Assembly: GCA_036783645.1 (NCBI GenBank)
Contig: DAIPWT010000020.1
Location: 1 to 64,000 of the forward strand
Reading direction: 5' to 3'
Source of the DNA: UBA4732 sp002404095
GTDB lineage: Bacteria > Planctomycetota > Planctomycetia > Gemmatales > Gemmataceae
DNA: 64,000 nt
The notes under the pieces were generated by a model that was not told the DNA's origin, searched no databases, and was given only the letters and a program-made list of their open reading frames with translations. The translations under genes were made by a program, and so were the position numbers. Below are positions 35,318 to 43,755 of the stretch, in pieces. How positions within the stretch are numbered: position 1 is the stretch's first letter; each line of letters opens with the position of its first letter.

Positions 35318-35860
35318 TTAGCTCTCCCAAAGAAGCGAGGAGAGTCGAAGGTCTTGCCATTCGTCTGGCGGTTTCCACGGCCAGATTTGAAGCGACGCCA
35401 TTTCGATCGACAAACCCACGTCCTGATCCGTGAGTTTCATGGCCTCCTTTTCCGTCAAATCTCCGGTCAAATCCACAAGCCGATTAAAGGCGTTGGGCGT
35501 CCTTGGATAAGCAACCAAAGTGACTTGAGGGGCGGCCAAATGAGCCTCAAGCCAACCATTAAGAATCATAAACCGCACCCAACGATCTTCGATAAACTGG
35601 CGATGTTCCGTGATCGCGGTGGTGATTGTCTTTAATACTCCGCTGCGGATTGGCCCAGCCGGCTCAATTACACGGCGGCCATGCGCTTCAAGCCATATCT
35701 TGTACTTTTCCTTGGACGTTCGCGGGTCAACCACCTGCAAGTGCATCCGAGGTTCTTCGCGGGAGTGCCATCCCCAATCAAATCCGGGCGGAATATTCGA
35801 TAGGATCACTGGCATCGCGGCGATTTCCCTCGCTTGCCGAGTCATTCGTCCGGTCGTCAT
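35318..35860 (-). CDS. protein of unknown function
   Basis: A 180-residue protein with no recognised domain, signal or membrane segment. It has several Trp-rich stretches (WGWHSREE, WVRFMILNGW, QIWPWKPPDEWQDLR). It converges with rsgA (nine bases between stop codons) and lies upstream of nothing obvious on its own strand. The start at 35860 is the first ATG of the frame; a shorter start is possible. Confidence 0.5.
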   Translation of the reverse strand: MTTGRMTRQAREIAAMPVILSNIPPGFDWGWHSREEPRMHLQVVDPRTSKEKYKIWLEAHGRRVIEPAGPIRSGVLKTITTAITEHRQFIEDRWVRFMILNGWLEAHLAAPQVTLVAYPRTPNAFNRLVDLTGDLTEKEAMKLTDQDVGLSIEMASLQIWPWKPPDEWQDLRLSSLLWES

Positions 35861-35911
35861 TGGTGAACCTTTCCGCGAAACGTAAACACGGCTAATAGCC
35901 CCGCAGGAACC

Positions 35912-37312
35912 TTATTCATACCGAAGCGCATCAATGGGGTCGAGCCGCGACGCCTTCCATGCGGGGTAGAACCCGAAAATCAGGCCGACCGCCGCCGAGA
36001 TGCCGACGGCCACGATGATGGTCTCAATCGACACGCCCACTGGCCAGTGCAGGAAGAACCAGACCAGCACCGAAGACGTGCGCCCGAGGATGACGCCGAC
36101 GATGCCGCCCAGTATGCACATCATGGCGGCCTCGACCAAGAACTGCATCAGGATGTCGCGCGGCCGGGCGCCGACCGCCATGCGCAGGCCGATCTCGCGC
36201 GTCCGTTCCGTCACCGACACCAGCATAATCGCCATGACAAACACGCCGCCCACCAGCAGCGCGATCCCGGCCACCACCAACAACAGGAGGCTCATCAGAT
36301 TGCCCTGCGAACTGGCCGTGTTGCTGAGTTCGGTCATATCGCGGATCTGAAAATCCTCGCCCTGGCCGGGCCGGATGTGGTGGCGTTCCCGCAGTAGATC
36401 GGTAATCTCTTTGATGGCCGACTGTATCTCGTCGGCCGCGCGCGCCTGCACCAGAATCTGATCGACGTTCACGAATCGCACCGGCAACGGCGTGTCGGCG
36501 GTTTCGCTTGCCGACGCGGCGGGGTAAAGGCTGGCGTAATCGGTGTTGGGGTAGAGCTGATTCAGGGAGTTGGCCTGATAGCCGGAACTGCCCGAAGAGC
36601 TGGCGGTCGCGGCGCTCTGCTGAGTCACCTGAGCCGACTGGCCGGCTAACTTAAATTTAACGGTTGTCCACGGGGCCAGAACGATGTCGTCTTGGTCGGA
36701 ACCGAGCATGTTAGCGCCTTTAGTGCTGAGTACGCCCAGCACCTTAAACGGCTTGTTATTGATGCGAATCTCTTTATTGACAGGCGAGTCGTTGGGGCCG
36801 AACAACTGCTTAACGACGGTCTGCCCCAGCAGACAGACTTCCGCCTGACTGGCTACGTCCTGGTCGCCGAAGGGGATGCCCTCGGCGAGGGTATTCCAGT
36901 TGCGCACGAACAGGAAGTCGGGGGTGGTGCCGTAGGTGGTGTTCGGCTGCCAGTTCTTGTTGCCGTAAACCACTTGCAGCCGGACGCGGACAATGGGGCA
37001 GACGGCGACGATGGACGGGCAGCGGTCGGGGTCGTTAAGAGCCTGGGCGTCGTCGGGAGTCAGAGAGACGACGCCGCCGGCGCCGGTGCTGGCGCCTTGC
37101 GGGTTGGCGGCGCCGGGCAGCACCAGAATAATGTTGGAACCCATGCTGGCGATGGTTTCCTGCATCGACTGCGAGGCGCCCTGGCCGATCTCGCGGATGG
37201 CGATGACGGCGGCTACGCCCATGATGACGCCCAGCGTCGTTAGGCCGGTGCGCATGACGTTGCGCGTCAGCGCCTTGAGGGCCATGTTGAAAGTGCGGAA
37301 AAGATAAAACAT
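35912..37312 (-). CDS. MacB-type ABC transporter permease
   Basis: A 466-residue inner-membrane permease. It has the MacB pattern: an N-terminal helix (TGLTTLGVIMGVAAVIAI), a large periplasmic MacB_PCD domain, and three C-terminal FtsX helices (MSLLLLVVAGIALLVGGVFVMAIM and later). With the ATPase and MacA-like adaptor it should export a hydrophobic or peptide substrate across the envelope. Unlike canonical MacB, the ATPase is a separate gene. The ATG at 37312 has AAGGGG upstream; a palindrome lies between it and the ATPase gene. Confidence 0.88.
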   Translation of the reverse strand: MFYLFRTFNMALKALTRNVMRTGLTTLGVIMGVAAVIAIREIGQGASQSMQETIASMGSNIILVLPGAANPQGASTGAGGVVSLTPDDAQALNDPDRCPSIVAVCPIVRVRLQVVYGNKNWQPNTTYGTTPDFLFVRNWNTLAEGIPFGDQDVASQAEVCLLGQTVVKQLFGPNDSPVNKEIRINNKPFKVLGVLSTKGANMLGSDQDDIVLAPWTTVKFKLAGQSAQVTQQSAATASSSGSSGYQANSLNQLYPNTDYASLYPAASASETADTPLPVRFVNVDQILVQARAADEIQSAIKEITDLLRERHHIRPGQGEDFQIRDMTELSNTASSQGNLMSLLLLVVAGIALLVGGVFVMAIMLVSVTERTREIGLRMAVGARPRDILMQFLVEAAMMCILGGIVGVILGRTSSVLVWFFLHWPVGVSIETIIVAVGISAAVGLIFGFYPAWKASRLDPIDALRYE

Positions 37313-37343
37313 ATCTGCGGTCCCCTTTGGGGGTTTTGTGTTC

Positions 37344-37385
37344 TTATGGGATCTAAAGGTCCTATAAGACCTATAGGTCCCATAG
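37344..37385. repeat. degenerate palindrome of family G between operon genes
   Basis: Arms such as CCTATAAGACC pair with CCTATAGGTCC with several mismatches over 37344-37385. It lies 3' of the ATPase and 5' of the permease gene on the minus strand. Confidence 0.55.
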
Positions 37386-37391
37386 GACCAA

Positions 37392-38147
37392 TCAGTGCGG
37401 CGCGACCATCTGCACGGGATCGGACGCAATCGGCCCGACGCTCGTCACCGCCCCAGGATCGTTGAAGGCGCCGGCCTCGATCAATCCGTCGCGGATGCGG
37501 ATAGCGCGCTGAGCATAGCCGGCCACGCCAGCGTCGTGCGTCACCAACACGATGGTAATGTTTTCCTCGGCGGCCAGCGCCTGAAACATCTCCAGTATTT
37601 CGCGGCTGGTGCGCGAGTCGAGGTTGCCGGTCGGTTCGTCGGCGAACAGCAGCGGAGGCCGGTTGATGAGGCTGCGCGCGATGGCCACGCGCTGTTGCTG
37701 GCCGCCGGACAATTGCGACGAGTGATGGTGGATGCGGTCGCCCAAACCGACGCGGTCGAGGAGCGCCTCGGCCCGTTTCCGAGCCTCGCGGCCAGAGAGG
37801 TTCGACGCCGTGTAAGCCAGCGGCATCATGACGTTGTCGAGGGCGCTGGTCCGGTTGAGCAGGTTAAAACTCTGAAAGACAAAACCGATCTTTTTATTGC
37901 GAATGACGGCCCGCTGGTCGGCCGTTAGCTTGGACACTTCTTGGCCGTCGAGCCAGTATTTGCCGCTCGTCGGCCGGTCAAGGCAGCCCAGAATGTTCAT
38001 CAACGTTGATTTGCCCGAACCGGACTGGCCCATCAAGGCCACCATCTCACCGCGGGCGATGGACAACGACACGCCTTTAAGCACCGGCACGTCCAGTTCG
38101 CCGAGATGGTAGGTCTTGCGGATGTCGTCGAGACGGATCAATTCCAC
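37392..38147 (-). CDS. MacB/LolD-type ABC transporter ATP-binding protein
   Basis: A 251-residue ABC ATPase with Walker A GQSGSGKST, the LSGGQQQRV signature, Walker B LLFADEPTG and the His switch in LVTHDAG. The LGELDVPVLKGVSL start and GKSTLMNILGCLDRPTSG are typical of the LolD/MacB group. It energises the adjacent permease in a three-gene operon (adaptor, ATPase, permease). The C-terminal tail is extended by about 25 residues. Confidence 0.93.
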   Translation of the reverse strand: MELIRLDDIRKTYHLGELDVPVLKGVSLSIARGEMVALMGQSGSGKSTLMNILGCLDRPTSGKYWLDGQEVSKLTADQRAVIRNKKIGFVFQSFNLLNRTSALDNVMMPLAYTASNLSGREARKRAEALLDRVGLGDRIHHHSSQLSGGQQQRVAIARSLINRPPLLFADEPTGNLDSRTSREILEMFQALAAEENITIVLVTHDAGVAGYAQRAIRIRDGLIEAGAFNDPGAVTSVGPIASDPVQMVAPH

Positions 38148-38183
38148 GGCCAGTTCTCCTATTCGGCGGGGCTCTCTTGCTTG

Positions 38184-38216
38184 CTCCCCTCTCCCCGGAG
38201 TACCGGGGAGAGGGGA
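38184..38216. repeat. perfect 15-bp inverted repeat between adaptor and ATPase genes (family J)
   Basis: CTCCCCTCTCCCCGG at 38184-38198 pairs with 38202-38216 around AGTA. It lies 3' of the MacA-like gene and 5' of the ATPase gene, in an 87-base gap. It may control the ratio of operon messages or arise from a mobile palindrome. Confidence 0.7.
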
Positions 38217-38234
38217 GATAAATGGGGAGGACGC

Positions 38235-39755
38235 TTACTGCTGATCCGGTTTCTTCTTCGGAGCAAACAGCTTCATCTGGAACGGATTATTCGTGGCGGA
38301 AGCGGCCTGGCCGGTGTTTTCCCCGCTGACCAGCACCGTCCCCACGTCCAGCGCGTCGTCCCTGTGGAGATTATCGTCCTGATGGACGCGCACCACTTCG
38401 GTCATGACGCCGTCCGTCAGCCCCGTCTGGAGCCGGATGGGCCGCACGAATGTGCCGTCCTGCACCCAAACCATGCCGCGGTTGGCGACCCCGCCGCCTT
38501 CCGGCTTCTTGATCGGCTTCTTGTCCGGCGCCGCGGCCGGAACTTCGCCGCCGGCCTCATCCTTGGCAGCCTTCTTACGCAGCGACTGTTCGTACTCGTC
38601 GCGGAATTCCGGCGCCACCTGCGGCAACTGCGGGCGCCAGCGGAGGGCGGAGTTCGGGACCAGCAGGGCTTCCGCCCGGTCGGCGACGTGGAAGGTCACG
38701 TTGGCGGTCAGGTATGGCAGTAGGACCAACTCGGTACTGCCCGACGAGGGCGTTATCACCGTTCGGCCTCCCGGCGTCCGGACTTTGGTGGCGACCGGCG
38801 TTTCCATTACCTGGTTCTGGGTGGCAACCACGACCGTATAGGTAACGACGTTCTGCGTCATCGTGGCGTTGTAACGGATCTCTTGAACCGTTCCCTGAAA
38901 GACCTGGCCGGGCCGGGCGTCCACGGTGAACGTCACGTCCTGTCCCTTGTGGATGTGGCCGATGTCGGCCTCGTTTACCGAAGCCCAGACCTGGAGTCTC
39001 ATCAGGTCCTTGGCGAGCAGGAACAGGCTCGGCGCGCTCTGGGCCGACACGACCGTCTGACCGACGTTGACGCGGCGGTCGACGATAACGCCCTTGACGG
39101 ATGCTTTAATGGTGCAATAGTCGAGGTTGGTCTGGGCTTCCTTGAGGTTGGCTTCGGCCTGCTTGACGGTGAACGCGGCTTGTTCCTTGGTGGCCTCTTG
39201 GGCATTGACGTCCGCGATGGCCGCGTCATAAGCGCCCTTGTCAATGACGACCTGCGCCTGGGCGACGCCGGTGGTCGACCGCTCATCGCGCAGATAAGCG
39301 TCCTTCAAGGCGTCGCGGTTGGCCGACGCTTTGGCAATGTTGAATTCGGAGCTGGCCAAGCCTTTCTTAGCGGCCAATAGAGCGTTCGTGGCCTGGTCGA
39401 GGCGCGCCTGATAGATCGTCGGGTCGATCTGCGCAAGGATGGTCCCTTGCTCGACCGGGGTGCAGTAATCGACGACGCGCTCTCCCGTCGGGTCGGTCGG
39501 GTCGGCGCCGAATTTCAGGATCAGGCCGTTGACTTGAGCGCCGACGTCAACCACTTTTTCCGGCTCAATCGTGCCCGTGGCGTTGATGGTGGCGCTAAGA
39601 TTCTTCCTCACGACGATGTCCGTGCGAAAGCCAGGCCCGGCGGCGTTGGCGGTCTCCACGCGATAAATGTAAAACGCTCCTCCCGCCAGGCCGACGACGA
39701 GGAGGAATAGGATGATCGTCTTGACGGAGAATAGGAACGAGAAAAACGCCTTCAT
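38235..39755 (-). CDS. MacA-type periplasmic adaptor (HlyD family)
   Basis: A 506-residue adaptor that bridges the ABC permease to the outer envelope. One N-terminal membrane helix (TIILFLLVVGLAGGAFYI) is followed by the lipoyl/barrel-sandwich segment (TIEPEKVVDVGAQVNG), a coiled-coil hairpin about 110 residues long, and the returning lipoyl strand (GVIVDRRVNVGQTV). A C-terminal ~130 residues form a beta domain with a Lys/Ala/Pro-rich insert. GAGGA precedes the ATG at 39755. It is the first gene of the operon. Confidence 0.88.
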   Translation of the reverse strand: MKAFFSFLFSVKTIILFLLVVGLAGGAFYIYRVETANAAGPGFRTDIVVRKNLSATINATGTIEPEKVVDVGAQVNGLILKFGADPTDPTGERVVDYCTPVEQGTILAQIDPTIYQARLDQATNALLAAKKGLASSEFNIAKASANRDALKDAYLRDERSTTGVAQAQVVIDKGAYDAAIADVNAQEATKEQAAFTVKQAEANLKEAQTNLDYCTIKASVKGVIVDRRVNVGQTVVSAQSAPSLFLLAKDLMRLQVWASVNEADIGHIHKGQDVTFTVDARPGQVFQGTVQEIRYNATMTQNVVTYTVVVATQNQVMETPVATKVRTPGGRTVITPSSGSTELVLLPYLTANVTFHVADRAEALLVPNSALRWRPQLPQVAPEFRDEYEQSLRKKAAKDEAGGEVPAAAPDKKPIKKPEGGGVANRGMVWVQDGTFVRPIRLQTGLTDGVMTEVVRVHQDDNLHRDDALDVGTVLVSGENTGQAASATNNPFQMKLFAPKKKPDQQ

Positions 39756-39976
39756 TGGATGTCCTCGGAGAGTCAGGCCTTCTTCGGCCCGAGGAAGCTT
39801 CGGAATGGTAAGACTCATTGGCGGGTTGTTGGCATCGATCCCCATCGCACATTCCTCCGACGGCGGGGGCGGAGAAGCCGGAGAGATCAGCCACATCGTA
39901 AACTGCCGGCCGCGCCCACGCAACTACAATTAGAGCGTGGAGGGGGACCGGGCTTGCGCCGGCGCCGGTGATTCGT

Positions 39977-40927
39977 TCAGCCGACCACTTCAGCAATCTG
40001 GGCCGGCTCGGTCAGCAGCACGTCCGGGCGGGCGTTAGGGTCTTTGAGTTGTTCGGCCGTGGCTTGGAGCGAGGCGCGGTCGCCGGCGAACAGGGCGGTG
40101 CGCATACCGAGCCGTCGGGCCGGCACAAGGTCCAACGTCACGCGCGAGCCGATGTGCAGCACCTCGGCCGGGCCGATGCCCTTTTCATTGAGGACCGTCA
40201 TGGCCTGACGGAACAACCGTTCCGAGGGTTTCCGCCCGCGCAGCTCATAAGACAGCACGCGCAAATCGGGATCGACAGCATCGTCCAGCTTCAGATCGGC
40301 GTCCTGCGCCGAAAGGCCGCGCTGAAGCTGGAGAGTGGTGAAACATTGGCCGTCGGCGAGCAAGCCTTGCGTCAACCCGGCTGCCGCGACGTGGCGGAGC
40401 GCGTCGGCGGCGCCGGAGTAGCAGGCCGTGCCCTGAAGGCTGGCGTGAAAGAAGTAGGCGACCTTACGGCTATACTCATTAAGCGATCCGAAAAAGCCGG
40501 CGTCGAACTTGTAATCTTTTTGAAGGAGCCTTTTGAGGATCGCCTCCCAGAGATGTTCGACCGCGACCTCGGGATGGCGTTCGCCGCCGCCGGGGATGGA
40601 GCATTGTTCGCTAAGCAACTGACGGTAAATCTGGCCCATGTACTCGGACGGCTGGCCGGGTTTGCGCGACATGGAAGCCCACATCTTGAACTCCTGGATG
40701 GTCTTATCCAGAGCATTGTTCATGATGAACGGCGTCGGATGCTCGAAGAGGAGATCGCCGCCGGAGACGGCCAGGAGTGTGCCGTACACGTTCCAGAGAA
40801 CGGCGCGCACCTGCGGCAAGCGGACCAGATGCGGCTTGGCTTTGGGGCGGTCCACCGTGGGGGCCGCCGGCCAGGGCAGGTCGCGCGTGTCGAGGTAAGC
40901 GGCGTACTGTTCGAGCGTGAGGGCCAT
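39977..40927 (-). CDS. HAD-superfamily protein with degenerate motif I
   Basis: A 316-residue protein with a HAD-like fold (VLHIGSRVTLDLVPARRLGMRTALF resembles motif IV). Motif I reads LWNVYGTLL, so Asn replaces the nucleophile Asp and Tyr replaces the usual second Asp of a phosphatase. Tyr there is common in dehalogenase-like members, but Asn at the first position predicts loss of the standard reaction. The N-terminal ~45 residues are extra. It is divergent from hemF. Confidence 0.7.
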   Translation of the reverse strand: MALTLEQYAAYLDTRDLPWPAAPTVDRPKAKPHLVRLPQVRAVLWNVYGTLLAVSGGDLLFEHPTPFIMNNALDKTIQEFKMWASMSRKPGQPSEYMGQIYRQLLSEQCSIPGGGERHPEVAVEHLWEAILKRLLQKDYKFDAGFFGSLNEYSRKVAYFFHASLQGTACYSGAADALRHVAAAGLTQGLLADGQCFTTLQLQRGLSAQDADLKLDDAVDPDLRVLSYELRGRKPSERLFRQAMTVLNEKGIGPAEVLHIGSRVTLDLVPARRLGMRTALFAGDRASLQATAEQLKDPNARPDVLLTEPAQIAEVVG

Positions 40928-41001
40928 GTGCGCCCGCTCCACGGAAGGTCGGGAAACAGACTCAGCGTAGCAGGAAGATGATGAAGATACAATGAGACGC
41001 T

Positions 41002-41030
41002 TTGAAATCGGCCGCGAAATTCGGTATAGT
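41002..41030 (+). promoter_or_regulatory. sigma70-like promoter whose start site falls at the hemF ATG
   Basis: TTGAAA at 41002-41007 and TATAGT at 41025-41030 are 17 bases apart. Counting seven bases from the -10 element puts the transcription start near the ATG at 41037, so the mRNA would be leaderless or nearly so; no ribosome-binding site is seen. The spacing is direct observation; the leaderless reading is inferred. Confidence 0.5.
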
Positions 41031-41036
41031 CCAGCC

Positions 41037-41936
41037 ATGCCGACCGAACCTCTCCGCGACCGCGCCGCCGCCTACTTCCGCGATCTTCAAGATCGGATTG
41101 TCGCCGCGTTGGAAGCGCTCGACGGCGCCCGTTTCCGTGAAGACTCCTGGCAGCGCGAGGGCGGCGGCGGCGGTCGGTCGCGCGTCCTGGCCGATGGCGG
41201 CGTCTTCGAGAAGGCCGGCGTCAATTTCTCCGATGTACACGGCGAAATGTCCGAGGAGTTCGCCAAACAAGTGCCCGGCGAAGGCCGTGACTTCACCGCT
41301 TGCGGCGTCTCTTTGGTGCTGCATCCACGCAGCCCCATGATTCCCACCGTTCACGCCAACTTCCGCTTTCTCACTAAGGGTCAACGCCAGTGGTTCGGCG
41401 GCGGCGCCGATCTGACGCCGTATTACCCCTACCGCGAGGATGTGATTCATTTCCACCGCGTTCTACGCGGCGCCTGTTTGCGTCACGCCCCCTTGATCGA
41501 CTACGAGCGCCTCAAGAAATGGTGCGACGAGTATTTCTACCTGCCGCACCGCGACGAACCGCGCGGCGTCGGCGGACTCTTCTTCGATCACCTCGAAGGC
41601 GACGGCGAACGCCTCTTCGCCTTCGTGCGCGACTGCGGCGATTCTTTCCTCGACGCCTACTTGCCCATCGTCGAGCGTCGTAAGAATGAGCCTTATACAG
41701 AGCGTGAAAGGTTGTTTCAGGAGTTTCGCCGCGGCCGTTACGTCGAGTTCAACCTGATCTATGACCGCGGTACGCTGTTCGGCCTCAAGACCGGCGGACG
41801 CACCGAGTCGATCCTGATGTCGCTGCCGCCGGTGGTGCGCTGGCGCTACGATTACCGGCCGGAACCGGGTACACGCGAGGCGGAACTGTATGAGGTATAC
41901 CTGAAGCCGCGCGACTGGGCGGCGGAAGGGGACTAA
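41037..41936 (+). CDS. hemF: oxygen-dependent coproporphyrinogen III oxidase
   Basis: It performs the O2-dependent oxidative decarboxylation of coproporphyrinogen III in heme synthesis. The 299 residues match HemF length and carry the conserved GGGADLTPYY, the CDEYFYLPHRDEPRGVGGLFFDHL block, and VEFNLIYDRGTLFGLKTGGR. The ATG at 41037 directly follows a -10 box. It converges with a Uma2 gene (four bases between stop codons). Confidence 0.95.
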   Translation: MPTEPLRDRAAAYFRDLQDRIVAALEALDGARFREDSWQREGGGGGRSRVLADGGVFEKAGVNFSDVHGEMSEEFAKQVPGEGRDFTACGVSLVLHPRSPMIPTVHANFRFLTKGQRQWFGGGADLTPYYPYREDVIHFHRVLRGACLRHAPLIDYERLKKWCDEYFYLPHRDEPRGVGGLFFDHLEGDGERLFAFVRDCGDSFLDAYLPIVERRKNEPYTERERLFQEFRRGRYVEFNLIYDRGTLFGLKTGGRTESILMSLPPVVRWRYDYRPEPGTREAELYEVYLKPRDWAAEGD

Positions 41937-41940
41937 CGGA

Positions 41941-42603
41941 TTAGCTCCCACGCAGACAGTCGGCGCGATTGAAAAGACGCCGCAGGGACAGTGAGAAGCC
42001 AGGCACCACCGCGCCGCCCTTCAGCGATTGCTTCTCGGTTAGTTCGGTGCATTGGTCGGGCCCCGTGTAGACTTCGGCGGTGCGGGTCGGCGGATCAATC
42101 ACCCAGACCAATTGGACGCCGACGTGGAAATACTCGCCGATTTTGCGGTCGATTTCACGCTTGGTGTTGCTGACGCTGAGGACTTCCACAGCCAGATTGG
42201 GAATAAGATCGGGAATCGGCTCGGACGGAATTTCATGGCCAGGCAAGCGCTCCCAGGAGACGAATGCCAAGTCGGGGATGCGGACTAGGCCGGGCATAAG
42301 GCGAACCGTGCCGTCGGCGCCGCTTACGACGCCGAGGTCGTGCTTGCCGAGAAATGTCTCTAAGAAAAAAAACAGGACGCCGGCCACGCGCGACTCGTAG
42401 TAGCCCATGCCTTTCTCCACTAAAACGCCGTCCACCAGTTCGCAGAGTCTGTCCTCCTGGTCTCGCAGGCGAATCAAGTCTTGTTCGGTGGCGTGGCCGG
42501 GCGACGGCTGTACGAGGACGCGCTCTGGCGGAATGCCGCCGAGTTGGTCCAGCAGTTCGGCCGCCGTACGAGAAGTTGCGGGGGCCGTTGCAAGCGCGAT
42601 CAT
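41941..42603 (-). CDS. Uma2-family (PD-(D/E)XK nuclease-fold) protein
   Basis: A 220-residue protein with the Uma2/DUF820 pattern: ELVDGVLVEKGMGYYES, VRIPDLAFVS, LAVEVLSVSNTKREIDRKIGEYF and VQLVWVIDP. The spaced Asp, Glu and Lys agree with the nuclease-fold active site, but activity of these proteins is not established. They are often abundant in planctomycetes and cyanobacteria. CAGGAG is five bases before the ATG at 42603. The frame extends to 42687 without family similarity. Confidence 0.85.
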   Translation of the reverse strand: MIALATAPATSRTAAELLDQLGGIPPERVLVQPSPGHATEQDLIRLRDQEDRLCELVDGVLVEKGMGYYESRVAGVLFFFLETFLGKHDLGVVSGADGTVRLMPGLVRIPDLAFVSWERLPGHEIPSEPIPDLIPNLAVEVLSVSNTKREIDRKIGEYFHVGVQLVWVIDPPTRTAEVYTGPDQCTELTEKQSLKGGAVVPGFSLSLRRLFNRADCLRGS

Positions 42604-42726
42604 GGGCACTCCTGACAAACGAGCGTTTGGGCGAGCGCGGAAACGAGTCGTCTTTTGAGAGTATATCATTAAGAGCGAGCGATCCATAGCGAAGTCAGAA
42701 TCAACGATTGGAATCGAGGTTCCTCA

Positions 42727-43467
42727 ATGAGTACTCCACGCAAGTCCGCCCTCGTCACCGGCTCCGCCACCGGCGTCGGCCGCGCCGTCGCCGTTGCATT
42801 GGCCAAGCGCGGCTTGGCCATCGCCGTCAACTATTCGCGTTCGCAAAAGGAGGCGGAGGAAACCGCCGCCGAAGTGCGCCAGGCAGGCGTCCCCGCCCTG
42901 CTATGCAAGGCCGACGTTGCCAACGACGGCGCCGTCCGCGCTATGGTCGCGCGCTGCCGCGAGGAGTTCGGCGGCCTCGACGTGTTGGTCAACAACGCCG
43001 GCACGACGCATTTCATCGATCACGCCGACCTCGACGCCCTCACCGACGAAGTGTGGGACGGGATTTTTGCCGTCAATCTCAAAGGCACGTTTTACGCCTG
43101 TCGGGCGGCATTGCCGCTGCTGCGTGAGCGCAACGGTTCGATCGTGAATGTGACCTCGGTGGCCGGTTTACAGGGCGTTGGCAGCAGCATTCCCTATGCT
43201 GCCAGCAAAGCCGCCCTTAATTGTCTGACCAAATCGCTGGCCCGCGCATTTGCTCCCAGTGTGCGCGTCAACGCCGTAGCGCCCGGTCCTATTTTGACCC
43301 GCTGGCTGGAAGGACACGAAGAAATGGTCGAGCGCTCGGTCCAGGGTACGCCGCTCCGCCGCGCTTCCACGCCAGAAGACGTGGCGGAGATCGTCGTTTT
43401 CCTGGCACTCGGCGGGGCGATGATGACCGGACAGGTCGTCGTCGTGGACGGGGGTCGGACGATGTAG
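42727..43467 (+). CDS. short-chain dehydrogenase/reductase (FabG-like)
   Basis: A 246-residue classical SDR with TGSATGVGR cofactor motif, NNAG, an active-site Ser (VTSVAGLQGVGSS), YAASK and a C-terminal MTGQVVVVDGG. It resembles FabG-type ketoacyl reductases and sugar dehydrogenases; the substrate is unknown. GAGG lies upstream of the ATG at 42727. It is single, divergent from Uma2, and followed by a perfect hairpin at 43471-43534. Confidence 0.88.
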   Translation: MSTPRKSALVTGSATGVGRAVAVALAKRGLAIAVNYSRSQKEAEETAAEVRQAGVPALLCKADVANDGAVRAMVARCREEFGGLDVLVNNAGTTHFIDHADLDALTDEVWDGIFAVNLKGTFYACRAALPLLRERNGSIVNVTSVAGLQGVGSSIPYAASKAALNCLTKSLARAFAPSVRVNAVAPGPILTRWLEGHEEMVERSVQGTPLRRASTPEDVAEIVVFLALGGAMMTGQVVVVDGGRTM

Positions 43468-43470
43468 TTC

Positions 43471-43534
43471 GTTTAGCCGCGACCCGAAGGGGAGCGCGTC
43501 TTTTCCCGCGCTCCCCTTCGGGTCGCGGCTAAAC
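43471..43534. terminator. perfect 28-bp hairpin (family A copy 3)
   Basis: Arms 43471-43498 and 43507-43534 match perfectly around an 8-nt loop, starting GTTTAGCCGCGACCCGAAGG. It begins three bases after the SDR stop, consistent with a terminator or 3' stabilising stem. It repeats the family seen at 2979 and 25514. Confidence 0.75.
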
Positions 43535-43755
43535 GGCAAACTTCGCCCCGTCCGCCAACGGGGGTTCAGGAAAACACGGCGGAGCGCGCGGATTGTCACG
43601 GCCGACGTGCGCTCATTTCACGCTTGCGGTTCACTCTTCGTTAAGCCAACATGGAGAAGGCAGGGCATATTCCTTGCGGGGGAGAAGCTCTTCCCCCCCC
43701 CAATCCCCGGAGCGGCGCGCCCCGGTCTCCTTTTTGTCAGGAGCGTAATCCCATC

